DNA of 64,000 nucleotides from Candidatus Gastranaerophilales bacterium (lineage in GTDB: Bacteria; Cyanobacteriota; Vampirovibrionia; Gastranaerophilales; Gastranaerophilaceae): positions 33,631 through 97,630 of the forward strand of contig JAFYOU010000053.1 of NCBI GenBank assembly GCA_017560095.1. Direction: 5' to 3'. Below the pieces are notes generated by a model. That model did no database searches, had not been told where the DNA came from, and saw nothing but the letters and a program-made list of their open reading frames with translations. Made by a program: the position numbers and the translations under genes. Below, one piece after another: positions 7,529 through 15,803 of the stretch. Positions within the stretch are counted from its first letter, which is position 1. The number at the start of each line of letters is the position of its first letter.

Positions 7529-9412
7529 TTATATTTTTTTATAAATAATCATTTTTTTAAAATGTTCTTCGTGAATTTCTTCGAGTTTAAATCCTTTTTT
7601 GTTTAAAAGATTTCCATTAAAATGACAATCTTCGAATGCGGGGAAAGCTTCGTTTTTAATTTTTTTAGCATATTTTTTGCAAATTAATTCTTTGTTGTCT
7701 TTTTTAAAATCTTCAATTGAATTTAAAGCATTTGTTGTTTGTCCCCAATAAGCTAAAATTACATAGTCATATTTGCTCATGTCGGAATGAATTAATTTGT
7801 TTAGAGTAATTGTGTCTATTTGATATCCTAAGTTTTTTAGTTGCTTTATTTCGTAAAAATTAATGTGGTTTAAGATGGCGATTTTATTTTCTTTTTTAAA
7901 TTTTTCTTTGAAAATTAAAAGAAATTTGTATTGAATACGATAATCAATATTTTTTTGTTTTTTCAAAAGAATATTTTCTTTTAAATTTTCATTTTTATTA
8001 AAAATAATGATGGGATATTTAAAAATTAGAAAAGGGAAGATAAATAAATTTAAAATGGAGATAAAAATGATGAAATTTTTTATAATTTTTTTGTAATATC
8101 CATAAATAAAGCAAAAAATACTAAAAGCAAAAAAGCTTACAAAATAACGGATTAAATATTCAGAATAAACGAAATTAAAGCAAATAATTAAAAAATTTAA
8201 AATAAAAATAGATGAGCAAATTGCAATAAATAAGCCTCTTTTATTTCTTATTTTCAAAAAGGAATATATTAAACAAGGAATGAAAACAAAAATTCCTTGA
8301 TAAGAAAAACCAACTTTTCTTTCATCAAAAAATAAGATATTTTCATTAAAGAATGAATCATTTATTATGTTTTTAAAATTATTAATTATATCTTTTTTAT
8401 TAAATTCAAAATAATGTTCCGCAAATAATGCTTTGTTTGTGATGAAGTTACCAAAATCTAAATAGTTTAAAATATAGTTATAACTAGAAAAAATAACAAA
8501 ATTTAGGAAAAGAAAAAATAAGTATTTTGTTATATTCTTGATATTTTTTTTAAAAATTAATGTGTAACTTAAGATAATTATAAAAAATGAAACAAAATTA
8601 ATTATTGCAGTTGTTTTTGTTCCGATTGCAAGGGCGTATGCTAAGCTTGAAAAATAAAGCTTGTTTTTAGTAAATAAATAAAGCGATGTTATGCTTAAGG
8701 AGGCTATAATTAAATCTGTTTGTAAATATGGAATTTGAGAAATAATTATTCCAAAAGAAGAAAAAACAAAAATTGAAAATAAGGTTGTTCTTGCTGAAAA
8801 ATTTAATTCTTTAAATAATTCATATAATCCTATAATTAACCAAATGAATGAGAAATATGATAATAAACCAAAGCCGAATTCGTTTTTTTTAAAAATATAA
8901 AAATATGAATATATCATTTCTGAATTTATTGGCATTATGATATTTCTTGTTTCATTTGTATCGAAATGCAAAAAAGATTGTTGATAAATATATTCGAAAA
9001 TTCTTGAAAAATGGTACATTCTGCTGTCTGCTTCTAAAGGAAGAGAACATAGTGCTAAACATCCAGTGATAATAAGCATTAAACAAAAGAAAACTCCAAA
9101 AATTAGCAAGCTTTTATCTAGCTTTAAGGCAGTTTTAATTTCTTTTGGAAATTTCGGTAAATAAATTTTTTTACTAAATTTAAACCAGCAAATAAAAGAA
9201 AATATAAAATTTAAAAATGAAAATATAATAATATTTTTTTCGTTAAATCCTTGGAATAAAGATAAAATTTCGCAATTTAAGACAATAATTGCAAAAAATA
9301 CTATAAAAAATATAATAATATTTTGAAAAATTGAACAAATTAAAAAGGTTGATGTTAAATTTAAAAATAATACTAAAAACACTATAAAATTATATATTTT
9401 ATAGTGTTTCAT
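7529..9412 (-). CDS. Polytopic membrane protein, GT-C (GT39/PMT-like) glycosyltransferase candidate
   Basis: This is a protein of about 627 residues with a dozen or more hydrophobic helices and a soluble C-terminal tail of about 130 residues. The first large periplasmic loop carries LEADSRMYHFSRIFEYI, resembling the acidic Dxx(x)YH loop of GT-C glycosyltransferases that use polyprenyl-linked sugars. It is very AT-rich, with many Phe, Ile and Lys. I place the start at ATG 9412; an upstream in-frame TTG at 9418 is possible, and neither has a Shine-Dalgarno. A perfect 10-bp inverted repeat (ACTATAAAAT / ATTTTATAGT, 9381-9405) lies over the first codons. The glycan made is unknown. Confidence 0.62.
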   Translation of the reverse strand: MKHYKIYNFIVFLVLFLNLTSTFLICSIFQNIIIFFIVFFAIIVLNCEILSLFQGFNEKNIIIFSFLNFIFSFICWFKFSKKIYLPKFPKEIKTALKLDKSLLIFGVFFCLMLIITGCLALCSLPLEADSRMYHFSRIFEYIYQQSFLHFDTNETRNIIMPINSEMIYSYFYIFKKNEFGFGLLSYFSFIWLIIGLYELFKELNFSARTTLFSIFVFSSFGIIISQIPYLQTDLIIASLSITSLYLFTKNKLYFSSLAYALAIGTKTTAIINFVSFFIIILSYTLIFKKNIKNITKYLFFLFLNFVIFSSYNYILNYLDFGNFITNKALFAEHYFEFNKKDIINNFKNIINDSFFNENILFFDERKVGFSYQGIFVFIPCLIYSFLKIRNKRGLFIAICSSIFILNFLIICFNFVYSEYLIRYFVSFFAFSIFCFIYGYYKKIIKNFIIFISILNLFIFPFLIFKYPIIIFNKNENLKENILLKKQKNIDYRIQYKFLLIFKEKFKKENKIAILNHINFYEIKQLKNLGYQIDTITLNKLIHSDMSKYDYVILAYWGQTTNALNSIEDFKKDNKELICKKYAKKIKNEAFPAFEDCHFNGNLLNKKGFKLEEIHEEHFKKMIIYKKI

Positions 9413-9451
9413 TGGCAAATTTTTTAATTAAATTAATAAAATATAGTTTAT

Positions 9452-9479
9452 AAAAAGAGGCTCAAATGAGCCTCTTTTT
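9452..9479 (-). terminator. Bidirectional-type terminator after rpsU
   Basis: AAAAAGAGGCTC (9452-9463) pairs with GAGCCTCTTTTT (9468-9479) around an AAAT loop. It lies 5 nt beyond the rpsU stop and separates rpsU from the membrane-protein gene downstream on the same strand. Confidence 0.9.
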
Positions 9480-9484
9480 AATAC

Positions 9485-9658
9485 TTATACTTTTCTTTTT
9501 CTAGCAGCTTCAGATTTTCTTTTTCTTTTTACAGATGGTTTTTCATATCTTTCTCTGCGTTTAATTTCAGATAAAATACCTGCTTTTTGAATTTTCTTTT
9601 TAAATCTTTTTAAAGCTGATTCGATATTTTCGTTTTCGCGAACTCTTACTTCTGGCAT
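9485..9658 (-). CDS. rpsU: 30S ribosomal protein bS21
   Basis: A 57-residue basic protein matching bS21: [19 protein letters not shown], then a lysine/arginine-rich tail. It is part of the 30S subunit near the anti-Shine-Dalgarno region. The start is ATG 9658, because a consensus GGAGGTG lies 5-6 nt upstream. A possible GTG three codons earlier falls inside that Shine-Dalgarno and is rejected. The gene has its own promoter and terminator. Confidence 0.95.
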   Translation of the reverse strand: MPEVRVRENENIESALKRFKKKIQKAGILSEIKRRERYEKPSVKRKRKSEAARKRKV

Positions 9659-9700
9659 TGTTTTCACCTCCTTTGGAAGTTATTTGTATTTAGCATATTG

Positions 9701-9729
9701 ATACTAACATGCTAAAACATTGTCGTCAA
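9701..9729 (-). promoter_or_regulatory. rpsU promoter with overlapping inverted repeat
   Basis: On the minus strand TTGACG (9724-9729) is 17 nt from TAGTAT (9701-9706), with a TG just upstream of the -10 (extended type). TAGCAT and ATGCTA (9691-9714) form 6-bp arms flanking the -10, so a repressor site is possible. Confidence 0.65.
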
Positions 9730-9863
9730 TTGATTTTTAAGAAATAAAAACAAAATAATTAAAAAAATTGCTTAAAATAATTAAAATAAAATTAATTTTT
9801 GAAGTTTTTAAAAATAACCTTATAAAATAAAAATAGAGCCATTAAAATTTATAAGGATAAAAT

Positions 9864-12440
9864 ATGTTTGATAATTTTACTGATTCAACAAAAGAATTAA
9901 TTTTTTCTGCTCAAAATATTGCAATGGAAAATCATAATACTTTAATTGAACCGATTCATATTTTATACGCCATGGCAAATAGCTCAATAGAAAGCATTAA
10001 TTTGTTATTTCAAGAGCTAAAATTAAATTCAAATTTGTTTGTTGCAGATTCCAAAAATGTAATGAATAATTTGGCAAAAACTCAAGAAATGACTGACAAA
10101 TTATATTTTTCAAAAAGTACATTATCTTTATTTGAAAAAGCTTCTGAAATTGCTAAAAATATGAAAGATAAATTTGTTTCTCCTGAACATATTTTATTGG
10201 CTATTTCAAAAATGGATGATACTGATTTAAAAAGAATTACTGAAAAATATCAAATAACAGAAAATAAAATTTTACTCGCTATGAAAAATATTAGGGGGGA
10301 TAAAAAAGTGGATAATAAAAATGCAGATGAAGATTATAAAATAATAGAAAAATATTCAATTGATTTAACAAAGCTTGCTAGTGAGGGTAAACTTGATCCT
10401 GTTATTGGGCGAGATGAAGAAATAAGAAGAATTATTCAAGTTTTAAATCGCCGCTCTAAAAATAATCCTTGTTTAATAGGTGAAGCTGGCGTTGGTAAAA
10501 CCGCTATTGTTGAAGGCTTGGCAAATCGTATTATTCGAGGAGATGTTCCTGAAAGTCTTAAAAATACAACTTTAATTTCTCTTGATATGGGTGCTCTTAT
10601 TGCAGGAGCTAAATTTAGAGGAGAATTTGAAGAAAGACTTAAAAAAGTTTTAAAAGAAGTCGAAAAATCAGATGGACAAATAATTATGTTCATTGATGAA
10701 TTGCATACTGTAGTTGGTGCTGGTGGAGCTGAAGGAACAGCAGATGCTGGAAATCTTTTAAAACCAATGCTAGCTCGTGGACAAGTTCGAACTCTTGGAG
10801 CGACAACGGTTAATGAATATAGAAAATATATTGAAAAAGATCCAGCGCTAGAAAGACGTTTTCAACCGATTTTAGTTGATGAACCATCAGTAGAAGATAC
10901 AATTTCTATTCTTCGTGGTTTAAAAGATAAATATGAAGTTCACCATGGAATAAGAATTAAAGATAGTGCGCTTGTTGCTGCTGCAAAGTTATCAGCTCGT
11001 TATATAACAGATAGATTCCTTCCAGATAAAGCAATTGATCTTGTTGATGAAGCATCTAGTGCTGTTAGAATTGAAATTGATTCAATGCCTGAAGAATTAG
11101 ATAAGTTGGAGCGTCAAAAGCTTCAATTGCAAATTGAGTTGCAATCTTTAAAAGATGAAAATGATATTGAAAAAATTTCAAAAGTTCAAAAAATTTTAGA
11201 TGAAATCAATTCTAAAATTGATGTATTAAAAACCCAATGGGAAAAAGAAAAATCTTCAATTAAAGGTGAAGTTGAAATAAAAGCTGAAATCGAAGAAACA
11301 AAACATAAAATTGAACAAGCTCAAAGAGACTATAATCTTGAGCTCGCTGCAAAATTGCAATATGGAAAATTACCTGAACTAATTGAACAATTAAAAAATT
11401 GCAAAGAGCAAGAACATAAAAACACTCTTTTAAAAGAAGAAATTGACGAAGAAGATATTGCTACTATTATTTCAAAGTGGACAGGGGTACCAATATCAAA
11501 ACTTGTAGAAGAAGAAAGCGAAAAACTTTTAAATATGGAAGATGCTTTGCATAAGCAAGTTATAGGGCAAAATGAAGCTGTCAGGGTTATTTCTGATTCA
11601 ATAAGACGTGCTCGAAGTGGTTTATCAGACCCAAAAAGACCAATTGGAACATTTTTATTTTTAGGGCCAACAGGTGTAGGCAAAACAGAATTAGCTAAAG
11701 CATTATCTAAATTTATGTTTTTAGATGAGGATAGTTTAATTCGAATTGATATGACAGAATATATGGAAAAACATTCTGTTGCAAGACTTATAGGAGCGCC
11801 TCCAGGCTATGTTGGTTATGATGAAGGTGGCCAACTTACTCAAGCAGTGAGAAAAAAACCATATTCAGTTATTCTTTTTGATGAAATTGAAAAAGCGCAC
11901 AGTAACGTGTTTAACATTATGCTTCAAATTTTTGATGATGGCAGATTAACTGATTCAAAAGGTCGAACTGTTGATTTTAAAAATACGATTATAATTTTAA
12001 CATCCAATATTGGCTCAAATATTATCTTGGATAATGCTCTAAAAGGTATGATGGGAGAAAAAAATAAAGAACAAGAACGTGAAGAAATCACTCAAAAATT
12101 AAGAGAATATTTTAAACCCGAATTTTTGAATAGGATTGATGAAACAATATTTTTTGATGCACTAACTCTAGATAACTTATCTCATATCGTTGATATTCAA
12201 GTTGAATATTTGAAAAAACTTTTGGCTGAAAGGAAAATTGAATTATCTATATCAGATGAAGCTAAAGAACATCTTGCAATTCAAGGATATAATCCAATGT
12301 ATGGCGCTCGTCCATTAAAGCGAACAATTCGTCAATTAATTGAAAATCCACTATCTCGTGAGCTTTTAAAGGGTAATTTCAAAGATGGAGATAGTATTAA
12401 AATTGATTTTAAAAACGACGAAATTGTCTTTGAAAAATAA
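9864..12440 (+). CDS. clpB: ATP-dependent disaggregase ClpB
   Basis: The 858 residues match ClpB in length (E. coli 857). An N-terminal Clp repeat domain (about 1-145) is followed by AAA+ module 1 with Walker A GEAGVGKT (206-213) and Walker B IMFIDELH. Then comes a long coiled-coil middle domain (about 405-525), which marks ClpB rather than ClpC or ClpA, and AAA+ module 2 with GPTGVGKT (601-608) and [10 protein letters not shown]. It works with the DnaK system to rescue aggregated proteins. The start is preceded by AAGGA. The gene ends 1 nt before the stop of the convergent FlhA-C-like gene, with no terminator between them. Confidence 0.96.
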   Translation: MFDNFTDSTKELIFSAQNIAMENHNTLIEPIHILYAMANSSIESINLLFQELKLNSNLFVADSKNVMNNLAKTQEMTDKLYFSKSTLSLFEKASEIAKNMKDKFVSPEHILLAISKMDDTDLKRITEKYQITENKILLAMKNIRGDKKVDNKNADEDYKIIEKYSIDLTKLASEGKLDPVIGRDEEIRRIIQVLNRRSKNNPCLIGEAGVGKTAIVEGLANRIIRGDVPESLKNTTLISLDMGALIAGAKFRGEFEERLKKVLKEVEKSDGQIIMFIDELHTVVGAGGAEGTADAGNLLKPMLARGQVRTLGATTVNEYRKYIEKDPALERRFQPILVDEPSVEDTISILRGLKDKYEVHHGIRIKDSALVAAAKLSARYITDRFLPDKAIDLVDEASSAVRIEIDSMPEELDKLERQKLQLQIELQSLKDENDIEKISKVQKILDEINSKIDVLKTQWEKEKSSIKGEVEIKAEIEETKHKIEQAQRDYNLELAAKLQYGKLPELIEQLKNCKEQEHKNTLLKEEIDEEDIATIISKWTGVPISKLVEEESEKLLNMEDALHKQVIGQNEAVRVISDSIRRARSGLSDPKRPIGTFLFLGPTGVGKTELAKALSKFMFLDEDSLIRIDMTEYMEKHSVARLIGAPPGYVGYDEGGQLTQAVRKKPYSVILFDEIEKAHSNVFNIMLQIFDDGRLTDSKGRTVDFKNTIIILTSNIGSNIILDNALKGMMGEKNKEQEREEITQKLREYFKPEFLNRIDETIFFDALTLDNLSHIVDIQVEYLKKLLAERKIELSISDEAKEHLAIQGYNPMYGARPLKRTIRQLIENPLSRELLKGNFKDGDSIKIDFKNDEIVFEK

Positions 12441-12441
12441 A

Positions 12442-13893
12442 TTAAATTTTACCAATAATATTTAATTTATAATCAAGACCAACTTCTTCAAAGCAAATTA
12501 CAGGTATATCCATAAATAATTGAGAAACAAGGATGAATATAATTTGACGATATTGCTGTGGTACAACCAAAATTGCATTTTGTTCAATAATATCTTTTCT
12601 TGTTTCTTTTAGTATTTTTTTGAATTTAGTAAATTTGGATAAATCAATTCGAACATTTGATTCCTCGGGATTTGTTTGACGTTCTAATAATTCCATTGTG
12701 TCATCGTCAATTTCATAAGCAAAAATTTCTTTATCTTTTGTAGCAACTGATGCTGAAATTTGTCTTGATAGCGCTACTCTTAATTTATCTAATAAATCAG
12801 CTTTATTTGGGTCATCTGAAAAATCATTTAATTTTTCAAAAATATAAGTTATATCTTTAATCGAAACCCTTTCTCTAATTAGTTGAGTTAAAAGATATTT
12901 TAATTCCGAAACGCTTATATAATCGCCTAAAATTGTTTCGGTTAAAAATTCATTTTGATTGGTTACAAAATCAACGTAGCGATTTAAATCTCTATAATCA
13001 AAAATTTCATCAACATGAACAATTGAATAGTATTCTAAATAATTCGTGATATATTCAGTTGCTTCAAGCCCTTCAGCCCAATAATTGGCACATTCTTCTT
13101 TTGGAATCCAAATAAGTTTTCTTTTTGTTAGTGGGTCTTTTTCTTTAATTGCATCTTTTGGTGCTTTATCAAGATTTAATTCATCTTCAAAGAATGCTAT
13201 ATGATTTGGATATGCTTTTGATGATGCAACAGCAACACCATGGATATTGATTGAAAATTCAAATTCATCTAATGAAGCGTTTTCAATAAATTGAACTTTT
13301 GGGATAATATAACCTAATTCTTGAGTTAAAGATTGTCTTATTTTAACTGTTTGAGACAAAAGATTTTTTTCTTCTTGTGGGTCGCAAAGACAATAATTTT
13401 CAGCAGATAGACTAATTGAAAGTCTTTCTTCTCCTAGAAATTTTGACATTTTAGAAGGGGCTAAAATTTCTTTTAAATCTCTTTTTAAATCATTTAATTC
13501 ATCAATGTCTTTATTGATTTCTTCATTTAAAAGTTCGCGTTCGTCATCTTTTGCGTTATCTAAAAAGCTTTTAATTTTTTCAATTTTTTCTTTTTTTTCT
13601 TTGATTTTTCTCTGTAAATTTAAACAAAGTTCGTATGGTTCTTCTTTTGAATACATCATACGTTCAACCGTGCTTCTAAAATTAATTATTTCATCAGCAA
13701 TATCATCATCTTCAATTGCTGTTTCTTTTACAAAAATACAGTTGTAAACTATTTTTGAATTTTGTTCGGCTTCATAAATTGAATATAACTCCCAACCTGT
13801 TGTAGACATTGCATTGAGAGTGTTTTCTAATAAAATAGTGTCATCCGTGGGGATAGATTTAATTGAAAATTCTTGTTTAAATTCTTTACTCAT
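12442..13893 (-). CDS. Soluble FlhA C-terminal (FHIPEP) domain protein with N-terminal DUF4177-like segment
   Basis: This 483-residue protein has no transmembrane segments. Residues 1-57 (LLENTLNAMSTTGWELYSIY...IFVKE) resemble the small DUF4177 fold. Residues 75-140 are a charged coiled coil. From about residue 157 to the end it follows the cytoplasmic domain of FlhA/InvA export-gate proteins: IRQSLTQELGYIIPKVQFIEN, HGVAVASSKAYPNH, LKYLLTQLIRERVSIKDI, ALSRQIS, and a final AILVVPQQYRQIIFILVSQLF with PVICFEEVGLD. FlhA normally has eight N-terminal TM helices, all missing here. No flagellar gene lies nearby. The start has no Shine-Dalgarno but has TGCTAAAAT 6 nt upstream. Its role is unknown; a stand-alone chaperone- or substrate-docking platform is one possibility. 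Confidence 0.78.
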   Translation of the reverse strand: MSKEFKQEFSIKSIPTDDTILLENTLNAMSTTGWELYSIYEAEQNSKIVYNCIFVKETAIEDDDIADEIINFRSTVERMMYSKEEPYELCLNLQRKIKEKKEKIEKIKSFLDNAKDDERELLNEEINKDIDELNDLKRDLKEILAPSKMSKFLGEERLSISLSAENYCLCDPQEEKNLLSQTVKIRQSLTQELGYIIPKVQFIENASLDEFEFSINIHGVAVASSKAYPNHIAFFEDELNLDKAPKDAIKEKDPLTKRKLIWIPKEECANYWAEGLEATEYITNYLEYYSIVHVDEIFDYRDLNRYVDFVTNQNEFLTETILGDYISVSELKYLLTQLIRERVSIKDITYIFEKLNDFSDDPNKADLLDKLRVALSRQISASVATKDKEIFAYEIDDDTMELLERQTNPEESNVRIDLSKFTKFKKILKETRKDIIEQNAILVVPQQYRQIIFILVSQLFMDIPVICFEEVGLDYKLNIIGKI

Positions 13894-13965
13894 ATTGTTA
13901 TTTTAGCATAGATTTGAATAAAAATGTGTTAAAATAGCTTTAAGTTTTACAAAAGGAGTTATGGA

Positions 13966-14514
13966 ATGATAAAATTTTTAGATTTTAAATTTTATAAAGA
14001 AAACTATTTGGTTGTTGTTGCATTAATTGTAAGCGTGGTTTTTATTAAAATTTTTAATCTAAATGAAATTTTGGAAAATAGTTTTCTTGAAAATATTCAG
14101 CTTTTAGCGCTTTTTGGTGGTTTTGTTGCTTGTTTGAAAACAAAAAATTATAAAACATTTTTTACTTTTTTGGCTCTTGTTATGCTTTTGATGTTTGCAA
14201 GAGAAATTAGTTACGGAAGAGTTTTTATTGATGAAAATGTTGTTCATTTTAATAAAAAACTTTGTCATATTGTGGTTGGAATTTATATTGGTTTAAGTGT
14301 TTTATATGCGCTAATTAAAAAAGTTTGGATTGATATTATAACAATTATTAAAAATATAGCGTTTCCTTTTTGGACATTTTTTGCGTCAATTGCTTGTGTT
14401 GTGGCTCAGCTTTTATCTGAAAAATATTTGCATAATACTTGCATAGAAGAAACTGCAGAGTTTATGCTTTATAGCTTGATGCTAGCTTTAATTTTAATTT
14501 ATAGAAAAAAATAA
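13966..14514 (+). CDS. Hypothetical polytopic membrane protein
   Basis: The 182-residue protein has about six hydrophobic helices. Notable polar residues are in AREISYGRVF (about residue 83) and CIEETAEFMLY (about 163), which could form a conserved acidic/arginine pair within the membrane. I do not recognise the family. AAGGAG lies about 7 nt upstream of the ATG, and TTAAAATAG further upstream is a plausible -10. It is divergent from the FlhA-C-like gene (72 nt between starts). Confidence 0.6.
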   Translation: MIKFLDFKFYKENYLVVVALIVSVVFIKIFNLNEILENSFLENIQLLALFGGFVACLKTKNYKTFFTFLALVMLLMFAREISYGRVFIDENVVHFNKKLCHIVVGIYIGLSVLYALIKKVWIDIITIIKNIAFPFWTFFASIACVVAQLLSEKYLHNTCIEETAEFMLYSLMLALILIYRKK

Positions 14515-14602
14515 AAAAAGGCTTCTGGTCTCTCCCCCAAAAGCCTAGTAGCAAATACGGCATTTATATCTATATAGACGATATTTTGCACAAAAAGTTC
14601 CT
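14513..14602 (-). ncRNA. Candidate minus-strand small RNA in the fabI leader region
   Basis: A strong terminator reads only on the minus strand: a 10-bp stem AGGCTTTTGG / CCAGAAGCCT (14519-14546) with loop GGGAGAGA, then seven T. No minus-strand gene lies upstream of it. A minus-strand promoter candidate faces it: TTTAAA (14629-14634), 16 nt, TATAAT (14607-14612). Together they would give an RNA of about 85-90 nt starting near 14600. The promoter is back-to-front with the fabI promoter, so the two could interfere. Existence of the RNA is inference. Confidence 0.4.
14519..14546 (-). terminator. Minus-strand oriented terminator
   Basis: The stem is complete only as RNA from the minus strand, where a G-U pair replaces an A-C mismatch on the plus strand. 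The T-run is also on the minus side; on the plus side the stem is followed by AGTAGC with no T-run. Confidence 0.7.
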
Positions 14603-14614
14603 TTATATTATAAT
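14586..14614 (+). promoter_or_regulatory. fabI promoter
   Basis: TTGCAC (14586-14591), a 17-nt spacer, and a perfect TATAAT (14609-14614), about 34 nt upstream of the fabI ATG. The -35 matches the TTGCA(A/C) type also seen for the HU and acpP genes. Confidence 0.82.
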
Positions 14615-14647
14615 TAACCTATTGAAAATTTAAAGGAGGATTTACCT

Positions 14648-15442
14648 ATGGGTTTAATGACAGGTAAAAGAGGTGTTATTTTTGGTGTTTCAAATACCCA
14701 CGGTATTGCTTATGGCATTGCTAAACAATTATTTGAAGCAGGCGCTGAAATTGCTTTCACATACGCTGGTGAAGTTATGGAAAAACGTGTTCGTCCGATT
14801 GCAGAATCAATGAACGCTAAAGTTATAATGTCTTGTGATGTTACAAAAGAAGATGAAGTTCAAGCAGTTTTTGCTGAGTTGGAAAAAACTTATGGGAAAA
14901 TTGATTTTGTGGTTCATGCTGTTGCATTTGCAAAACGTGAAGATCTAACAGGCGATTTTATCAATACTTCAAAAGAAGGTTGGGATATAGCAATGGGCGT
15001 TAGTGCATATTCTCTTGTAACATTAACAAGATGTGCTCAGCCAATTATGAATGAAGGTGGTTCAATTCTTGCTTTAACTTATCTTGGTGGCGAAAAAGTT
15101 GTTGCTAACTATAATGTAATGGGCGTAGCTAAAGCTGCTTTGGAATCATCTGCAAGATATTTGGCTGACAATATGGGTAAATATGGTGTTAGAGTTAATT
15201 GTATTTCAGCTGGTGCTGTTAAAACTCTTGCAGCATCTGGTATAGATGGATTCGGTAAAATGTTAAAAGCAGCAGTTGCTAAAGCTCCATTGAAAAGAAA
15301 TGTTACTTTGGAAGATGTTGGTAAAACTGGTTTATATTTACTATCTGATTTATCTTCAGGTGTTACTGGTGAAATTATTCACGTTGATTGTGGATGTCAT
15401 GCAGTATATGCGTCAGCTGATGAAATGGCACAGGTTCAATAG
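14648..15442 (+). CDS. fabI: Enoyl-[acyl-carrier-protein] reductase (NADH)
   Basis: The 264-residue short-chain dehydrogenase carries the FabI-type N-terminus GVSNTHGIAYGIAK and the catalytic Tyr-x6-Lys as Y155-K162 (YNVMGVAK), with a further conserved Tyr at 145. It reduces enoyl-ACP in the last step of the fatty acid elongation cycle and is the triclosan/isoniazid-type drug target. The start has a GGAGG Shine-Dalgarno. The C-terminal HVDCGCH has two cysteines where many homologues have HVDSGYH. It works with FabF and AcpP encoded near the window end. Confidence 0.96.
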   Translation: MGLMTGKRGVIFGVSNTHGIAYGIAKQLFEAGAEIAFTYAGEVMEKRVRPIAESMNAKVIMSCDVTKEDEVQAVFAELEKTYGKIDFVVHAVAFAKREDLTGDFINTSKEGWDIAMGVSAYSLVTLTRCAQPIMNEGGSILALTYLGGEKVVANYNVMGVAKAALESSARYLADNMGKYGVRVNCISAGAVKTLAASGIDGFGKMLKAAVAKAPLKRNVTLEDVGKTGLYLLSDLSSGVTGEIIHVDCGCHAVYASADEMAQVQ

Positions 15443-15456
15443 AATAACAATTTATA

Positions 15457-15486
15457 AAAAAAGCCCCTATTGCAAGGGGCTTTTTT
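15457..15486 (+). terminator. fabI terminator
   Basis: AAAAAAGCCCCT (15457-15468) pairs with AGGGGCTTTTTT (15475-15486) around a 6-nt loop, a strong Rho-independent terminator active in both orientations. Confidence 0.92.
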
Positions 15487-15592
15487 GTTTATGTTAATTT
15501 ATGTAACAAAACAAAACTTTTGTGCAATTTACTCTAAAAAAAATACTTTATAAAAATGAAAAGTATTTATTAGCCAATTATAGAGAGTAGTT

Positions 15593-15799
15593 ATGACAGA
15601 AGTTGAATTAAATGCTCTATTTAACATTTCCCCAGAAAAAGTTAAAAATGTGTATGCGACAAACACAATTAAGAGCCAAGAAGAAATTAGACGAATTGTT
15701 AAAATTTTTGGAATTGCAAAAGATCAAAGAGAAGCTTCCAAAAAGATTTCAGCACGTGGTTTAGCTGCATTTAGGGCAATTCTTGTAAGTAATAATTAA
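15593..15799 (+). CDS. Small hypothetical protein, 68 aa
   Basis: A small soluble protein, mostly helical and charged (LFNISPEKVKNVYATN, then SQEEIRRIVKIFGI). No domain is recognised. The Shine-Dalgarno is weak (GAGAG about 8 nt upstream). An 8-bp inverted repeat AATACTTT / AAAGTATT (15542-15567) lies in its upstream region and could be an operator. It ends 4 nt before the stop of the convergent gene. The reading frame uses the same codon preferences as its neighbours, so I think it is real. Confidence 0.55.
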   Translation: MTEVELNALFNISPEKVKNVYATNTIKSQEEIRRIVKIFGIAKDQREASKKISARGLAAFRAILVSNN

Positions 15800-15803
15800 T
15801 TTC

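Noticed and set aside
9659-9667. Upstream GTG start for rpsU
   Set aside because: It falls within the Shine-Dalgarno of the ATG at 9658, and bS21 proteins begin at MPxV.
11330-11683. 117-residue minus-strand ORF within clpB
   Set aside because: Antisense shadow of conserved AAA+ motifs.
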